Origin: Alcanivorax sp.
GTDB lineage: Bacteria; Pseudomonadota; Gammaproteobacteria; Pseudomonadales; Alcanivoracaceae
Length of the DNA stretch: 64,000 nucleotides
Direction of reading: 5' to 3'
Assembly: GCF_019431375.1 (NCBI RefSeq)
Contig: NZ_CP080267.1
Span: 992,001 to 1,056,000, forward strand
Shown here: one piece after another, positions 1 to 9,444 of the stretch
Layout: every line of letters starts with the position of its first letter
How positions within the stretch are numbered: the first letter of the stretch is position 1
Made by a program: the position numbers and the translations under genes
Notes under the pieces: generated by a model
Databases searched by the model: none
What the model was told of the DNA's origin: nothing
The model's input: the letters and a program-made list of their open reading frames with translations, nothing else

Positions 1-46
1 GTATGACAGCAGTTGAAAATTTCGCGATCGGCGGTATGAATTTTTC

Positions 47-80
47 ATAAAAAAAGCGCGCCAATAAATTGGCACGCTTA
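47..80 (-). terminator. Rho-independent terminator
   Basis: Read on the minus strand, the sequence forms a stem AAGCGTGCCAA/TTGGCGCGCTT around a short ATTTA-like loop, followed by a run of T. It lies about 35 bases downstream of the coiled-coil gene at 115-402 and fits as its terminator. The A-run on the other side could also let it work for a plus-strand transcript. Confidence 0.85.
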
Positions 81-114
81 TCCCAACGTTCTTGATGTTA
101 AATTTGACTGAGAC

Positions 115-402
115 TTATTTGAGAAGGTTGTTCTTGATATCCTTCAACCCTTCCAGGGTGCTATCCCAGGTTTTTTCCACACTGGCCTTCACATCTTCCC
201 AGCGGGCGTTGCTGTCGTTGCGCAGTTCGTCCAGCCGCGCCGCCAGTTCCTGGCGTTTTTCCTTCAACTCCGTCTTTCGTTTTTCCCACTTGTGGCGAAC
301 CTCTTCACTGGCCTTGTCCGCCTTGATTTGCAACTGGTCAAATTCATTGTCCAGTTCGTTCAATTTACCTTTAATTTTTTCGATGAAAGCATTGCGATCC
401 AT
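115..402 (-). CDS. Small coiled-coil protein of unknown function
   Basis: This encodes 95 residues, almost entirely charged and helix-forming (Lys, Glu, Asp, Arg), with heptad spacing expected of a coiled coil and no signal peptide or membrane segment. It resembles the broad group of small cyanobacterial/proteobacterial coiled-coil stress proteins, but no catalytic motif is visible, so I give no function. I chose the ATG at 402 because AAGGAG lies six bases upstream; the GTG directly before it (405) is too close to the ribosome site. It stands alone, with its own terminator downstream. The call of a real gene rests on the ribosome site, codon use and terminator. Confidence 0.75.
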   Translation of the reverse strand: MDRNAFIEKIKGKLNELDNEFDQLQIKADKASEEVRHKWEKRKTELKEKRQELAARLDELRNDSNARWEDVKASVEKTWDSTLEGLKDIKNNLLK

Positions 403-532
403 CACAATCTCCTTTCAATGAATGGGTACCTGTATCATGGGGCTACATCACTACTTTTCCATGGCTACTTTGTAAAAACCAGCAGTTTTCCTGACCTTCA
501 CTTTCTCAGGCAGCCTATCCCCTGACAGGCGG

Positions 533-2617
533 CTAGCTGTCTTCTTTTTCAAGAGCCGACACATAGCCCAGATAACGGTTCTTGATCTGCCTGACATACT
601 TCACCGGCTCAGCCCCCCGGACATAACCATAGCGAGCCTGACGGGCGTATTCCGGCCGGGAAAGCAGCAGCATGGCTTCTTCCACATTGCCAAACCATTT
701 ATCCGGATCCTTTCCAAGACGTTCCGCCAGGCGACGGGCATCCTCCACATGGCCATGCCCGGCATTGTAGGCGGCCAGCGTAAAATACAGTTTTTCTGCC
801 AGATCCAGACGCGCCGGGAATCGCTGTTCCAGCCAGTCCATATAGGCGACTCCGGCGGCCACTCCATTCTCAGGCCGGGTCAGGTTGCTGTAACCAAACT
901 GACGCCCGGTACGTGGCATTACCTGTAATAGCCCCTGAGCGCCGGCAAATGAGCGTGCCTTGGGGTTGAAGCGGCTCTCCTGGTACATCTGCGAGGTGAT
1001 CAAGCGCCAATCCAGGCCGTATTTCAGTGACTCACTCTTTACCAGATCATCATATGGTGAAATGGCTTTGCCGGAGCCAACCCGGTAAGCCTCATGGGTG
1101 TTGATGGTTTTTTTCTCGCGAAAATAGCGATTGTAGGTGATGTTGTAATTCAGGCCACGATACTGACGGGCGATATAGCTGTCGAGTTGCTCTTTCAGCC
1201 CCGTCTGCTCTTGCCGAAGCCCCCAGCCGATCTCCTTGGCAGGCTCGAATTCGAACAGCACGGCAATGTCTTCTCGATAGGTGGACTCCATGGCGGCCAG
1301 ATGACTATCTGCCATGGTCAAGTCATATTCGCCGTTGGCAACAGCGTTAATCAACATCTCGGTACTGGCGCCCGGCACTTCCTGAACGATGAAGGGGAAA
1401 TCATCATCAAGTAGCTGCTGCAAGGTATCGTGATAGGCTGTTTCGGGGTTAACCGCTATGGTGCGGCCGGCCAGTTGGCCCAGATTTTCCAGCGGCTCCT
1501 CATCCGCCCGGCCAATCAATTGTTCGTTCACTTCCAGGTAACGATCGCTGAACATCCAGCCCTTTTCCTGGCGTCCTTCGGTGATGGTCATGGACGCGGC
1601 AATCACATCTCCCTCCCCTTCCTCAAGGGCCTGGAACATGGCCGAAGGGCTGTCACGGACCACCACACTCACCCGCAAACGGTGTTTTTTGGCAAAATCA
1701 CTGATCAGGTCATAATCAAAGCCCATCAGCTCACCACGCCACATGAAATAACTGGCCGGATTGTTGGAGGTAATGACTCGCAGCACCCCCTGTTTCCTGA
1801 TCTCGGCCCAGTCACGTTTTACCTGCTTTTTGACCGAGCTGATAACCCGCTCACTGGTAATGAACTGGTTGATACGATCCAGTAGCTCGGTGCTATCTTT
1901 TCTGACCGCCCAGGCAATTCGTCGTTTCCGGTTCACTACCGGGCCTTCAGCCACCCCGGAATCCGGGCTGAGCAACAGATCCAGCATGTTACTGTCAACG
2001 ATGGTCGCTTCCAGCTCACCGGCTTCTACCGCCTCCACCAGCTCTTCATCGGACAACTCGGCATCGACCACATCAATCCGAACTCCATCGTGACGACGGG
2101 CCAGCTTCTCGGCGGTTTCCTGATAGGCCGTCCCCTCTGGCACGGCAATGGTGAGATCATCAAGGTCTGTCAAACTGATGTCTTTGCGTTCGACGGGAAC
2201 AACCAGCTTTTCCTGCACCGCATTGACGGGTGTGGAGAACGCCAGTGATTTCTGCCGCGACTTGGTCACGGAGTAATTGGTAACGATAATGTCGGCCATG
2301 CCGGCATTGATCAGCTTTCCCAGCTCCGCCACGCTGTCCGCGTAGACCCAGCGAGGCTCCAGACCCAACTCTCTGACGAAGGATTCCGCTTGCGCCTGAT
2401 ATTCACGCGCAGGCACGCCATCCCGGGGCAGGCCGGAAGGTTCATCAAAGCGTGGCGCAAGCAGGCGGATAAACCCGCGCTGACGCAACGCCTCCAGATC
2501 GCCTTTTTCCTGATAGTTTGCAAAGGAGCTGACCACCTCCCCGACCCCCGGCTCCTTATCACAACCGGTGATCACGGCAACCAACAACATCACAGTCAGC
2601 ATCAGTCCTGTTCGCAT
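533..2617 (-). CDS. MltF-like lytic transglycosylase lipoprotein with two solute-binding domains
   Basis: This is a 694-residue lipoprotein (lipobox VITGC near residue 19) predicted to sit in the envelope and cleave peptidoglycan glycan strands. Two consecutive type 3 periplasmic solute-binding domains are seen, about residues 45-270 and 280-505, followed by a transglycosylase SLT domain at about 525-660. The SLT domain has the catalytic glutamate in QMYQESRF (E547) and the family signatures GAQGLLQVMP and LAAYNAGHGHV. E. coli MltF is about 518 residues and carries one solute-binding domain, so the N-terminal sensor part is duplicated here. The solute-binding domains of MltF are thought to modulate the lytic domain; what the extra one binds cannot be told from sequence. 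It appears monocistronic. Confidence 0.9.
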   Translation of the reverse strand: MRTGLMLTVMLLVAVITGCDKEPGVGEVVSSFANYQEKGDLEALRQRGFIRLLAPRFDEPSGLPRDGVPAREYQAQAESFVRELGLEPRWVYADSVAELGKLINAGMADIIVTNYSVTKSRQKSLAFSTPVNAVQEKLVVPVERKDISLTDLDDLTIAVPEGTAYQETAEKLARRHDGVRIDVVDAELSDEELVEAVEAGELEATIVDSNMLDLLLSPDSGVAEGPVVNRKRRIAWAVRKDSTELLDRINQFITSERVISSVKKQVKRDWAEIRKQGVLRVITSNNPASYFMWRGELMGFDYDLISDFAKKHRLRVSVVVRDSPSAMFQALEEGEGDVIAASMTITEGRQEKGWMFSDRYLEVNEQLIGRADEEPLENLGQLAGRTIAVNPETAYHDTLQQLLDDDFPFIVQEVPGASTEMLINAVANGEYDLTMADSHLAAMESTYREDIAVLFEFEPAKEIGWGLRQEQTGLKEQLDSYIARQYRGLNYNITYNRYFREKKTINTHEAYRVGSGKAISPYDDLVKSESLKYGLDWRLITSQMYQESRFNPKARSFAGAQGLLQVMPRTGRQFGYSNLTRPENGVAAGVAYMDWLEQRFPARLDLAEKLYFTLAAYNAGHGHVEDARRLAERLGKDPDKWFGNVEEAMLLLSRPEYARQARYGYVRGAEPVKYVRQIKNRYLGYVSALEKEDS

Positions 2618-2754
2618 GAAGCCCCCCTCTACTGCGGATTATCATTCTTTGGCTGTTACAGACAGGGTAACGGCTCAGGCGGTGTCAGACGATGTTTTTG
2701 TCACCCCATTGCCACACCCTTGGAATATGCCACTGAGGGAGATTTCAGCACAAG

Positions 2755-2780
2755 AAAAAGGGGCCCGAAGGCCCCTGACA
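2755..2780 (-). terminator. Rho-independent terminator
   Basis: The minus strand reads a GGGGCC-TTCG-GGCCCC hairpin followed by TTTTTC, about 20 bases after the stop codon of the type 3-repeat lipoprotein. It probably ends the two-gene unit formed with the upstream OmpA-family gene. Confidence 0.85.
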
Positions 2781-2800
2781 AAAGAAGGAGGAAAGAGCGT

Positions 2801-4018
2801 TTAGAGCTGTTGGATGCAGGTATCATGTACCCGCAGCTCACTATCTGCGGAGACCAGACCACCAAACTCCAGGGCAACAGCATCAAATGCTGTGGCATCT
2901 GCATCCACTTCAGTACTGATAAAAGTCTGCCCTGAGTCACCCAGCAGGCCCGCTACATCCAGTGCCAGCACGCCTCCACCCACGGTGAAGCTGTCGACTT
3001 CCACACCATCGTCATAGAGACGCAGGGTCAGAAAATCGCCGAGCGCACCCAGGTCCAGCAGGCCGGTACTTGGGTTGCTGGTGACGAAGCCAATGTTTAC
3101 CAGGCCGGAGAAGTTGGTGTTGGTGCTTTCGGTAACGGTCAGACGAGCGCCACCCGCCACGTTCACCGCCAGAGTCATTTCAGAGAAGGTACTGTTCATC
3201 TCGTCAATGGCCAGTTCCGGACCGGTCACACCACAACCTACACAGACGCCGAAGGTTGTGCCAGTTGCGCCGAAGTTGGCAGCGGTGAGGGGCTCGAAGG
3301 CACCACCTGCACTGCAGCTGAAGCCATCAGCGTCACACACATCACCGGTACCGTCTTCATCCGCATCGGCCTGATCCGCGTTGGCAGTGTTGGGGCAGTT
3401 GTCGCACACATCACCGACACCATCCGCATCCACATCCGCCTGATCCGGGTTCGGGGTTACCGGGCAGTTGTCATCGTCATTAGGGGTGCCATCGCCATCG
3501 TCGTCGTCTTCACAGACGTCGCCAACCGTATTGCCATCCGCATCTTCCTGACCCGGATTGGCCACCAGCGGACAGTTATCACAGACATCACCAATGCCGT
3601 CACCGTCACCATCTTCCTGGCCCGGGTTCGGGATTACCGGACAGTTATCGGTATCATCGGGGATACCATCACCGTCTTCATCATCCGTACAGGCATCACC
3701 GATACCATCACCGTTGCTATCGAGCTGATCCACGTTCGGTACCAGCGGACAGTTGTCAGTATCATCCGGAATACCATCTCCATCGGTGTCGTCTTCACAG
3801 GCGTCACCGATACCATCGCCATCAATATCGCTCTGATCAGAATTGGGCACCGTGGGGCAGTTGTCTTCATCATCGGGAATACCGTCATTGTCCTGATCGG
3901 AAATTCTCGACCCCGGGGTATTGCCATTGCTATCACCTTCCGCTTCACAGCCAGCCAGACCAAAGGCCAGGGTGGCTGCGAGCAGCATGGCGAACAAGGT
4001 TTTCATATAGGTACTCAT
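2801..4018 (-). CDS. Lipoprotein with thrombospondin type 3-like calcium-binding repeats
   Basis: This encodes 405 residues beginning MSTYMKTLF, with a lipobox (LAGC) near residue 25. Residues about 40-225 hold six DNCP-containing modules, with aspartate loops such as [12 protein letters not shown] and [13 protein letters not shown], the pattern of thrombospondin type 3 repeats that bind Ca2+. The C-terminal region of about 175 residues has several cysteines and a beta-rich composition, and I do not recognise it. The start was placed at 4018 because AGGAGA precedes that ATG by six bases; an in-frame upstream codon lacks a ribosome site. The gene begins ten bases after the stop of the OmpA-family gene, so the two are probably cotranscribed. 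It is likely an outer-membrane or surface lipoprotein that may associate with that partner; the association is inference. Confidence 0.8.
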   Translation of the reverse strand: MSTYMKTLFAMLLAATLAFGLAGCEAEGDSNGNTPGSRISDQDNDGIPDDEDNCPTVPNSDQSDIDGDGIGDACEDDTDGDGIPDDTDNCPLVPNVDQLDSNGDGIGDACTDDEDGDGIPDDTDNCPVIPNPGQEDGDGDGIGDVCDNCPLVANPGQEDADGNTVGDVCEDDDDGDGTPNDDDNCPVTPNPDQADVDADGVGDVCDNCPNTANADQADADEDGTGDVCDADGFSCSAGGAFEPLTAANFGATGTTFGVCVGCGVTGPELAIDEMNSTFSEMTLAVNVAGGARLTVTESTNTNFSGLVNIGFVTSNPSTGLLDLGALGDFLTLRLYDDGVEVDSFTVGGGVLALDVAGLLGDSGQTFISTEVDADATAFDAVALEFGGLVSADSELRVHDTCIQQL

Positions 4019-4028
4019 TGTTCGTCTC

Positions 4029-5120
4029 CTACTGCTCGCTGACGCGGAATTCCACACGGCGGTTCATGGCACGGCCTGACTGATTTTCGTTGCTGGCGAT
4101 CGGTTCCAGTTCACCGTAACCGCGAGCGGTGAGGCGATCAGCATCGATGCCCTGATCAATCAGATACTGGCGTACGGATTTGGCACGCTTATCAGACAGA
4201 CTTTCGTTGTAAGACGCTGAACCGGTGCTGTCGGTATGGCCGGCAATCTCAACCTTGAAGTCATCCTGGGCTTTCAGCGCTTTGGCTACCCGGTCCAGAG
4301 ACGGGCGGGAGCTGGCAGTGATCTCTGCGGAGTTCAGTTCAAAGTTGATATTGTTGAAGGTGATGGTCTGATTCATGATCATGCAACCATCAGAATCGAC
4401 TTTGGCGCCCTCAATGGTATCCGGGCACTTGTCGCGGTCATCCGGTACACCGTCGCCATCACTGTCGATGAAGGGCTTCTCGACGATTTTTTCCACTTCC
4501 TTGGTTTCATAGACGATCTTCTCGACTTCCACCACTTTGGTCACGCCCAGTGGAATTTCCAGACCCAGAGAGAAGCGCCAGTCGTTGAAGCCGCCCTCGT
4601 CCTCGGAAAGGGTGCCGGTCACGCCATCAAAATCGTCATACATGTAACGGGCTTCAGCACGCAGCTTCAGGCCGTTATCGAAGATCGGGCCGGTCACCGC
4701 ACCAATACCCACATTGGCGTGCAAGTCGGTACCATCATCATCATCAGGAACAACGTCATTGTAGATGGCACCGATATTGGCAAGCACAAACGGGGTAAAG
4801 CCCTCACGATCGCCGAAGGCATAGGCGATGCCGGTGCTCAATGCATACTGGTAAAAATCCGTGCCACCATCAACATCGGTATCAAGACCATAGGTAGCAC
4901 CTTCAGTCTCCCACCACCAGTGCTCGGAAAGCTCACGGCCGTAGATCAGGCTTGCGCCGAGACCATTGCGGGAAATTTCCCGATCTTCGTCGAGCACCAG
5001 GTAGCTTGCCATGGGCGCCAGATACTGGCGTGTAGAGTCACCTGCCTTGTCTTCTGCCAAGGCCTGATTTGCCATAGCCACAGAAAGCGCAAGAGCTGAG
5101 AGTCGAATGCATCCTTTCAT
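4029..5120 (-). CDS. OmpA-family outer-membrane protein with type 3-repeat linker
   Basis: This 363-residue protein has a signal peptide ending AMANQALA and an N-terminal eight-strand-type beta-barrel (about residues 25-200). A short acidic [17 protein letters not shown] linker follows (about 218-235), then a C-terminal OmpA peptidoglycan-binding domain (about 255-363). The binding loop is visible as [17 protein letters not shown], followed by RAKSVRQYL and RGYGE. The domain order matches OprF/OmpA-type porins that tether the outer membrane to the cell wall. I chose the ATG at 5120 because it starts a proper signal peptide and has GAGGGGG upstream; longer in-frame starts would prepend a non-secretory sequence. 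It is the first gene of a likely two-gene unit with the type 3-repeat lipoprotein. Confidence 0.9.
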   Translation of the reverse strand: MKGCIRLSALALSVAMANQALAEDKAGDSTRQYLAPMASYLVLDEDREISRNGLGASLIYGRELSEHWWWETEGATYGLDTDVDGGTDFYQYALSTGIAYAFGDREGFTPFVLANIGAIYNDVVPDDDDGTDLHANVGIGAVTGPIFDNGLKLRAEARYMYDDFDGVTGTLSEDEGGFNDWRFSLGLEIPLGVTKVVEVEKIVYETKEVEKIVEKPFIDSDGDGVPDDRDKCPDTIEGAKVDSDGCMIMNQTITFNNINFELNSAEITASSRPSLDRVAKALKAQDDFKVEIAGHTDSTGSASYNESLSDKRAKSVRQYLIDQGIDADRLTARGYGELEPIASNENQSGRAMNRRVEFRVSEQ

Positions 5121-5364
5121 GATTACCCCCCTCGGGTATGATTGATCTGTGCAATTATTGAAATAGCATTGGGGGCGCTTTAAAACCATCAACGAGTGCC
5201 GTTACGTTGCTTTAATGTTGCCAATTGGTTGCTGGCGCCCTATTTTGTTTCTGAGCGTATCCTTTCGTATCAAAGCGAGGAAAATGGCGCCGTTTCAAGG
5301 GGTAGATTTCACAACAACCCCAATTGTGGCACGATAGTGCAAACTATCTGGAACACCATTTCCC
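5121..5364. promoter_or_regulatory. Divergent intergenic region, OmpA-family gene versus ceramidase-family gene
   Basis: This is 244 bases between two divergent starts and must hold both promoters. It is richer in A+T than the flanking genes, but I cannot point to a convincing -35/-10 pair or operator. Confidence 0.4.
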
Positions 5365-7350
5365 ATGCGAACACTGCGCATCCGCTATTTACTGCTACTA
5401 CTCTTGTTTACCGGTATTCTCGTTGGCCTGCTGCACACGGCCTGGCCTTTCCTGTTTTACCCCAACAAGAACCTGTCTTTCTCTTTCCCAGTACAACCGA
5501 TCACAGCCGACAACGCCACAGCAAAAGCCGGTATTGCTGAACGAGACATTACGCCGCCTGTCGGCATACCCAAGTTCGGTTATTCCGCCTGGGCAAAAAA
5601 TGCCGACGGCTTCCGCACTCGCCTGAAGGCCAGGGCCTTCTACCTGAAAGGTCCCGGGCAAACCCCGCTTGCCATCGTGCAGCTGGATCTTGGCTCCGGT
5701 TCGCTAGTGCTGCGTCACCGGGTGGCAGAACTGATCGCTAATAACACCGATATTCCTGCCCATGCCCTGACCCTGCTGGTTACTCACACCCACTCCGGTC
5801 CCGGTCAGTATCTGGGTAGCGATTTCTACAATGTTTTCGGCAGCAATAAACCCGGCTTCGACCCGGCCCTGTTCGAGTTTCTCAGCCAACGCATTGCCGA
5901 TACCGTCATTGAGGCCTATGAATCCCGCCGCGAAGCCCGTTTTGCAGTGGGCCAGAGCGACCTGTTCGGCTTTACCCGCAACCGCTCCATCGAGGCCTGG
6001 GCCAATAATTTTCCTGACCAGAATCACCGCAACGCCGACCCCATGCAGGCGGTGAATCCCACCATGACCCTGCTGCGCATTGATCAGCGCCAGGGCAACG
6101 GTTTTGTACCCGCCGGCGCACTCAGCCTCTACTCGATCCACGGCACCGCCATTCCACCCTTTACTCGCCCCTACCATGCGGATGTCTGGCACTGGATCAG
6201 CGAGGAACTGGAAGCCGAACTGGCGGACGACTCCCCGGATTTCATCCATGGCGCCGCCCAGGCAACCCACGCGGATAACAACCCGGCCTGGAAAGAGAAT
6301 TTGCGTGGTGACCTTGAAGCCGAACGTATCGGCAAGGCACTGGGGAAACATGCGTCCAGACTTTTTCATTCATTGGAAAGTCAGCTTACTGACAGCCTCA
6401 GCACCGCCGTCGCCAGCCGCCAGCTGGACCTGCTAGACGATATTGATACCGGCCGCTTCGGACTCTGCGAACGGGCCATCGCTGGCGCCTCCGTGGCCGG
6501 CGCCGCCAACGGTGACGAAGTCTTTCCGATTTCCTACCTGCCCTTCCTGGCGGAAGACTGGCCACGGCAGGTGTTTACCGATAACTGCCAGGGCGTCAAA
6601 CAATGGATGCTATCCAAGCTGCAATTGCTGTTGCCGGCCGAGCGCTTTCCGCACCAGGCCCTGTTCCAGGTCGTGCGCATCAACGACCTGGTGCTGGTCC
6701 CCTTACCCTGGGAAATCACCCTGGAAAGCGGCAACAGACTCCGCCAGGCGGTGGCGAACACCCTGCCCGATGGCAGCGACTGGAAGGTGGAAATTTCCAG
6801 TCTGGCCAATGGCTACTTCGGCTATGCCGTCACTCCGGAAGAATATGCGCTCCAGTATTACGAGGGCGGTCACACCCTCTATGGGCCGCATACCCTGGAT
6901 TTTCTCATTCAGCAAAGCACAGCACTGAGCCGGGACCTTCAGCAACACGGCGACATCAACGACATTCCGCAACGCCAGACGTTTTCCCTGCTCAGCCGGC
7001 AATACTTCCCGGACTCTCTGGCAGGCTCGAGCGCTCGGCGCTGGTTAAGCGAACCGCAACACCATGAGGGTCATGCCACCACCGGCCCTTACTGGAGCCT
7101 GCTGCTTACAGCGGAACCGGCCAACCAACTGGCACTGGATCGTCCGCTACTGACCGTCCACTGCGACAATGGCGTCATCAGCGATGACAGCGCCGAGCTG
7201 CAGCTGTTGCATCAGGAGGACACAGATAATGAAACCGGGCGCTATGAGGTGCGCTGGTATCCCGCCACCCCCTTACCTTCCGGGTCCTGTCGTTTTGCGG
7301 TTAGCACCGCTGACCAGCAGCAACCGGTGTTCTCCGCGCCGTTGCCCTAG
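5365..7350 (+). CDS. Neutral/alkaline ceramidase-family hydrolase, membrane anchored
   Basis: This 661-residue protein has an N-terminal hydrophobic segment (about residues 7-30) that could be an uncleaved anchor or signal. Residue 53 onward (AGIAERDITPPVG) begins the neutral/alkaline ceramidase N-terminal domain, with the metal-binding VTHTHSGPG motif (H141, H143). Family members hydrolyse the amide bond of ceramides using zinc and, in characterised enzymes, a serine in a GDVSPN-like hexapeptide. In the corresponding position here I read QATHADNNPAW (residues 299-309), which has no serine, so ceramidase activity is doubtful even though the fold call is firm. The gene is single and flanked by its own spacers. 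The start is set by the hydrophobic segment; the ribosome site is weak. Confidence 0.8.
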   Translation: MRTLRIRYLLLLLLFTGILVGLLHTAWPFLFYPNKNLSFSFPVQPITADNATAKAGIAERDITPPVGIPKFGYSAWAKNADGFRTRLKARAFYLKGPGQTPLAIVQLDLGSGSLVLRHRVAELIANNTDIPAHALTLLVTHTHSGPGQYLGSDFYNVFGSNKPGFDPALFEFLSQRIADTVIEAYESRREARFAVGQSDLFGFTRNRSIEAWANNFPDQNHRNADPMQAVNPTMTLLRIDQRQGNGFVPAGALSLYSIHGTAIPPFTRPYHADVWHWISEELEAELADDSPDFIHGAAQATHADNNPAWKENLRGDLEAERIGKALGKHASRLFHSLESQLTDSLSTAVASRQLDLLDDIDTGRFGLCERAIAGASVAGAANGDEVFPISYLPFLAEDWPRQVFTDNCQGVKQWMLSKLQLLLPAERFPHQALFQVVRINDLVLVPLPWEITLESGNRLRQAVANTLPDGSDWKVEISSLANGYFGYAVTPEEYALQYYEGGHTLYGPHTLDFLIQQSTALSRDLQQHGDINDIPQRQTFSLLSRQYFPDSLAGSSARRWLSEPQHHEGHATTGPYWSLLLTAEPANQLALDRPLLTVHCDNGVISDDSAELQLLHQEDTDNETGRYEVRWYPATPLPSGSCRFAVSTADQQQPVFSAPLP

Positions 7351-7519
7351 CTCGTGCAAACAACACGGAGCCAGCCTTGTTCCTCGAGGCCGCTCAGTGT
7401 TTCGCTGACGACCCTGTCACAACCACAGCCGCAAGACGGCCGTTAGCGGATGAGCCCTGGCAACCGCACTGCTACACTGAAGGCGTGCTACAAGCCGCTT
7501 TTTCTCCCGGAGATCCGCC

Positions 7520-8128
7520 ATGCGCCCGTTGCTTCGCTTTCTGTTACCTGCCCTGCTCGTTGCCGGCTGTGCCAGCACTACCCAAGTGACAACTCGCTTC
7601 ACCGCTGAAGGGAGCCATCCTCCCCAAGAAACTCTGCTACTGGTCGCCCACACCCCGGAGGGCAGCACCCGCGAAACCTGGGAACTGACCTGCAAGGAAA
7701 TATTTTCAAGCGGTTCGTTGACCATTTTGCTCAGCCATCAGGAATTACCGTTATGGTACGAAGGCGGAAAAAATCGCATCCTCGACTGGGCGCAGAGCAA
7801 TGATGTGCAACGGGTTCTGGTGGTGGAACTCACCCACTTGCTGATCGATGCAGCAGCACCGCCCACGGCGGGTAATCGCCTCAACCCCATGGACCAGTCC
7901 GCCGGCGAGATGAAACCGACCTGGCAAGTGGGTATTGGTGGCGAGCTGGCCCGGGAGGACGTCCCCGAGGCACTGCGTCAACACGGCGCGGAACTGATCA
8001 ATGCTGACGGCAAGCCCCTGTGGACCGGGATCGCTACCACCCACGAAGCCAGTAACACCGTTGCCATCGCCAAGAGCCAATGTACGGCCCTGCGCAAGAC
8101 ACTCAAAGAGCTCGCATTAATACCCTGA
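7520..8128 (+). CDS. Small lipoprotein of unknown function
   Basis: This is a 202-residue protein whose N-terminus is a clear lipoprotein signal with lipobox VAGC at about residue 17 (VAGCASTTQV). GGAG lies eight bases before the ATG. No catalytic motif or known domain is recognised. It lies 18 bases upstream of the CoA-transferase family gene, so the two may share a transcript, though their functions show no obvious link. It is most likely attached to the inner leaflet of the outer membrane. Confidence 0.75.
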   Translation: MRPLLRFLLPALLVAGCASTTQVTTRFTAEGSHPPQETLLLVAHTPEGSTRETWELTCKEIFSSGSLTILLSHQELPLWYEGGKNRILDWAQSNDVQRVLVVELTHLLIDAAAPPTAGNRLNPMDQSAGEMKPTWQVGIGGELAREDVPEALRQHGAELINADGKPLWTGIATTHEASNTVAIAKSQCTALRKTLKELALIP

Positions 8129-8146
8129 CAACGGAAAATAAAGACT

Positions 8147-9289
8147 ATGACTGGCCCACTGAACGGACTGACCTTTATCGAACTGGCCGGCATCGGCCCT
8201 GGCCCCTTCTGCGGCATGATGCTCGCGGACATGGGTGCCACCGTGATCCGCATTGACCGCCCCGGCGGCAACCCCCACGCCGCCATCGGTCACAGCGTAC
8301 TGTTCCGCAACCGGCAGAACCTGGCCCTGGACCTGAAAAGCCCGGAAGGCATCGAGACCGTCCTCAAGCTTTGTGAAACCGCCGACGGCCTGTTCGAAGG
8401 CTTTCGCCCGGGTGTGACCGAACGCCTCGGTATCGGCCCGGAACAATGCCTGGCCCGTAATCCGAAACTGGTGTACGGCCGCATGACGGGTTGGGGCCAG
8501 ACGGGTCCGCTGGCCAAAGCGGCCGGCCACGACATGAACTACATCTCCTTGTCCGGAGCCCTCCATGCCATGGGCCGCCAAGGCGAAAAACCCGCCATTC
8601 CGCTGAACCTGGTAGGTGATTTCGGTGGTGGCGGCATGATGCTCGCCTTCGGCATGGTCTGTGCCGCCCTGGAAGCCCAGCGCTCCGGCGAAGGCCAGGT
8701 GGTCGACAGCTCCATGGTGGAAGGCTCCGCCGCCCTCATGGCCATGTTCTACGGACTGAAAGCCCAGGGCCTGTTCACCGAAAATCGCGGCACCCACATG
8801 CTCGATTCCGGCGCCCACTTCTACGAAGTGTACGAAACCCGCGACGGCAAATATGTCTCCATCGGCAGCATCGAACCGCAGTTCTATGCCGAGCTGTGCC
8901 GCATCGCTGAGTTACCCGCCGAGGAATTCGGCCAGCAAATGAACCCGGCAAAGTGGCCGGAACTGAAACAAAAACTGGCTGAGGTCATCAAACAGAAGAG
9001 CCGTGATGAATGGACCGCGTTGATGGAAGGTACCGACGTGTGTTTTGCACCGGTATTGAGCCTTGAAGAAGCGCCTTCACACCCGCATAACGCGGCAAGA
9101 GGTTCCTTTGTCACAGTCGGCAACACCTTACAGCCGGCACCGACACCCCGCTTCTCGCGCAGCGCCCCCGGCGATATCAAAGCCGCAGCCAGCGCCGGGG
9201 CAGACAGTCAGGCGGTTCTCCGCCAGGCAGGCTTCAGTGATGAACAGATCGACACATTGATCCGTAGCGGCGCAGTGAAGCAGGACTGA
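8147..9289 (+). CDS. CoA-transferase family III protein, alpha-methylacyl-CoA racemase-like
   Basis: This 380-residue protein starts with the racemase signature LNGLTFIELAGIGPGPFCGMM and carries the NLALDLKSPEG, GRMTGWGQTGP and GHDMNYISLSG blocks of alpha-methylacyl-CoA racemases. The aspartate in GHDMN is the expected catalytic residue of that subfamily. These enzymes interconvert 2R- and 2S-methylacyl-CoA, which is needed when branched isoprenoid or methyl-branched fatty acids enter beta-oxidation. That fits a hydrocarbon-degrading lifestyle, but other CoA transferases of the family share this fold. Length is normal (about 360-390). It is followed by a repeat-bearing gap, then msrA. Confidence 0.85.
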   Translation: MTGPLNGLTFIELAGIGPGPFCGMMLADMGATVIRIDRPGGNPHAAIGHSVLFRNRQNLALDLKSPEGIETVLKLCETADGLFEGFRPGVTERLGIGPEQCLARNPKLVYGRMTGWGQTGPLAKAAGHDMNYISLSGALHAMGRQGEKPAIPLNLVGDFGGGGMMLAFGMVCAALEAQRSGEGQVVDSSMVEGSAALMAMFYGLKAQGLFTENRGTHMLDSGAHFYEVYETRDGKYVSIGSIEPQFYAELCRIAELPAEEFGQQMNPAKWPELKQKLAEVIKQKSRDEWTALMEGTDVCFAPVLSLEEAPSHPHNAARGSFVTVGNTLQPAPTPRFSRSAPGDIKAAASAGADSQAVLRQAGFSDEQIDTLIRSGAVKQD

Positions 9290-9300
9290 CCTGAGCCAAT

Positions 9301-9421
9301 GTCGGATGGCTCGCAAGGCGAAGGATTTGATCCAGTGCCGTGCAACCTGAAATCTTCGCTTTGCGAGCAAAGTGCCAACAGCACCTTTTTAGGGCCAGCA
9401 GCCCCCGGCCATACGCCGGGG
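9301..9421. repeat. Dispersed inverted repeat (GCAAGGCGAAG / CTTCGCTTTGC family) plus short hairpin
   Basis: Positions 9309-9323 (GCTCGCAAGGCGAAG) and 9353-9369 (CTTCGCTTTGCGAGC) form an imperfect inverted repeat. It shares its right arm, including AAAGTGCCAACA, with the copy at 38693-38763, and so belongs to a dispersed family. A second hairpin, CCCCGGC/GCCGGGG, lies at 9403-9421 just before the msrA ribosome site, without a T-run. Confidence 0.7.
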
Positions 9422-9444
9422 CATTCTCACCAGCGGAGGACCCC

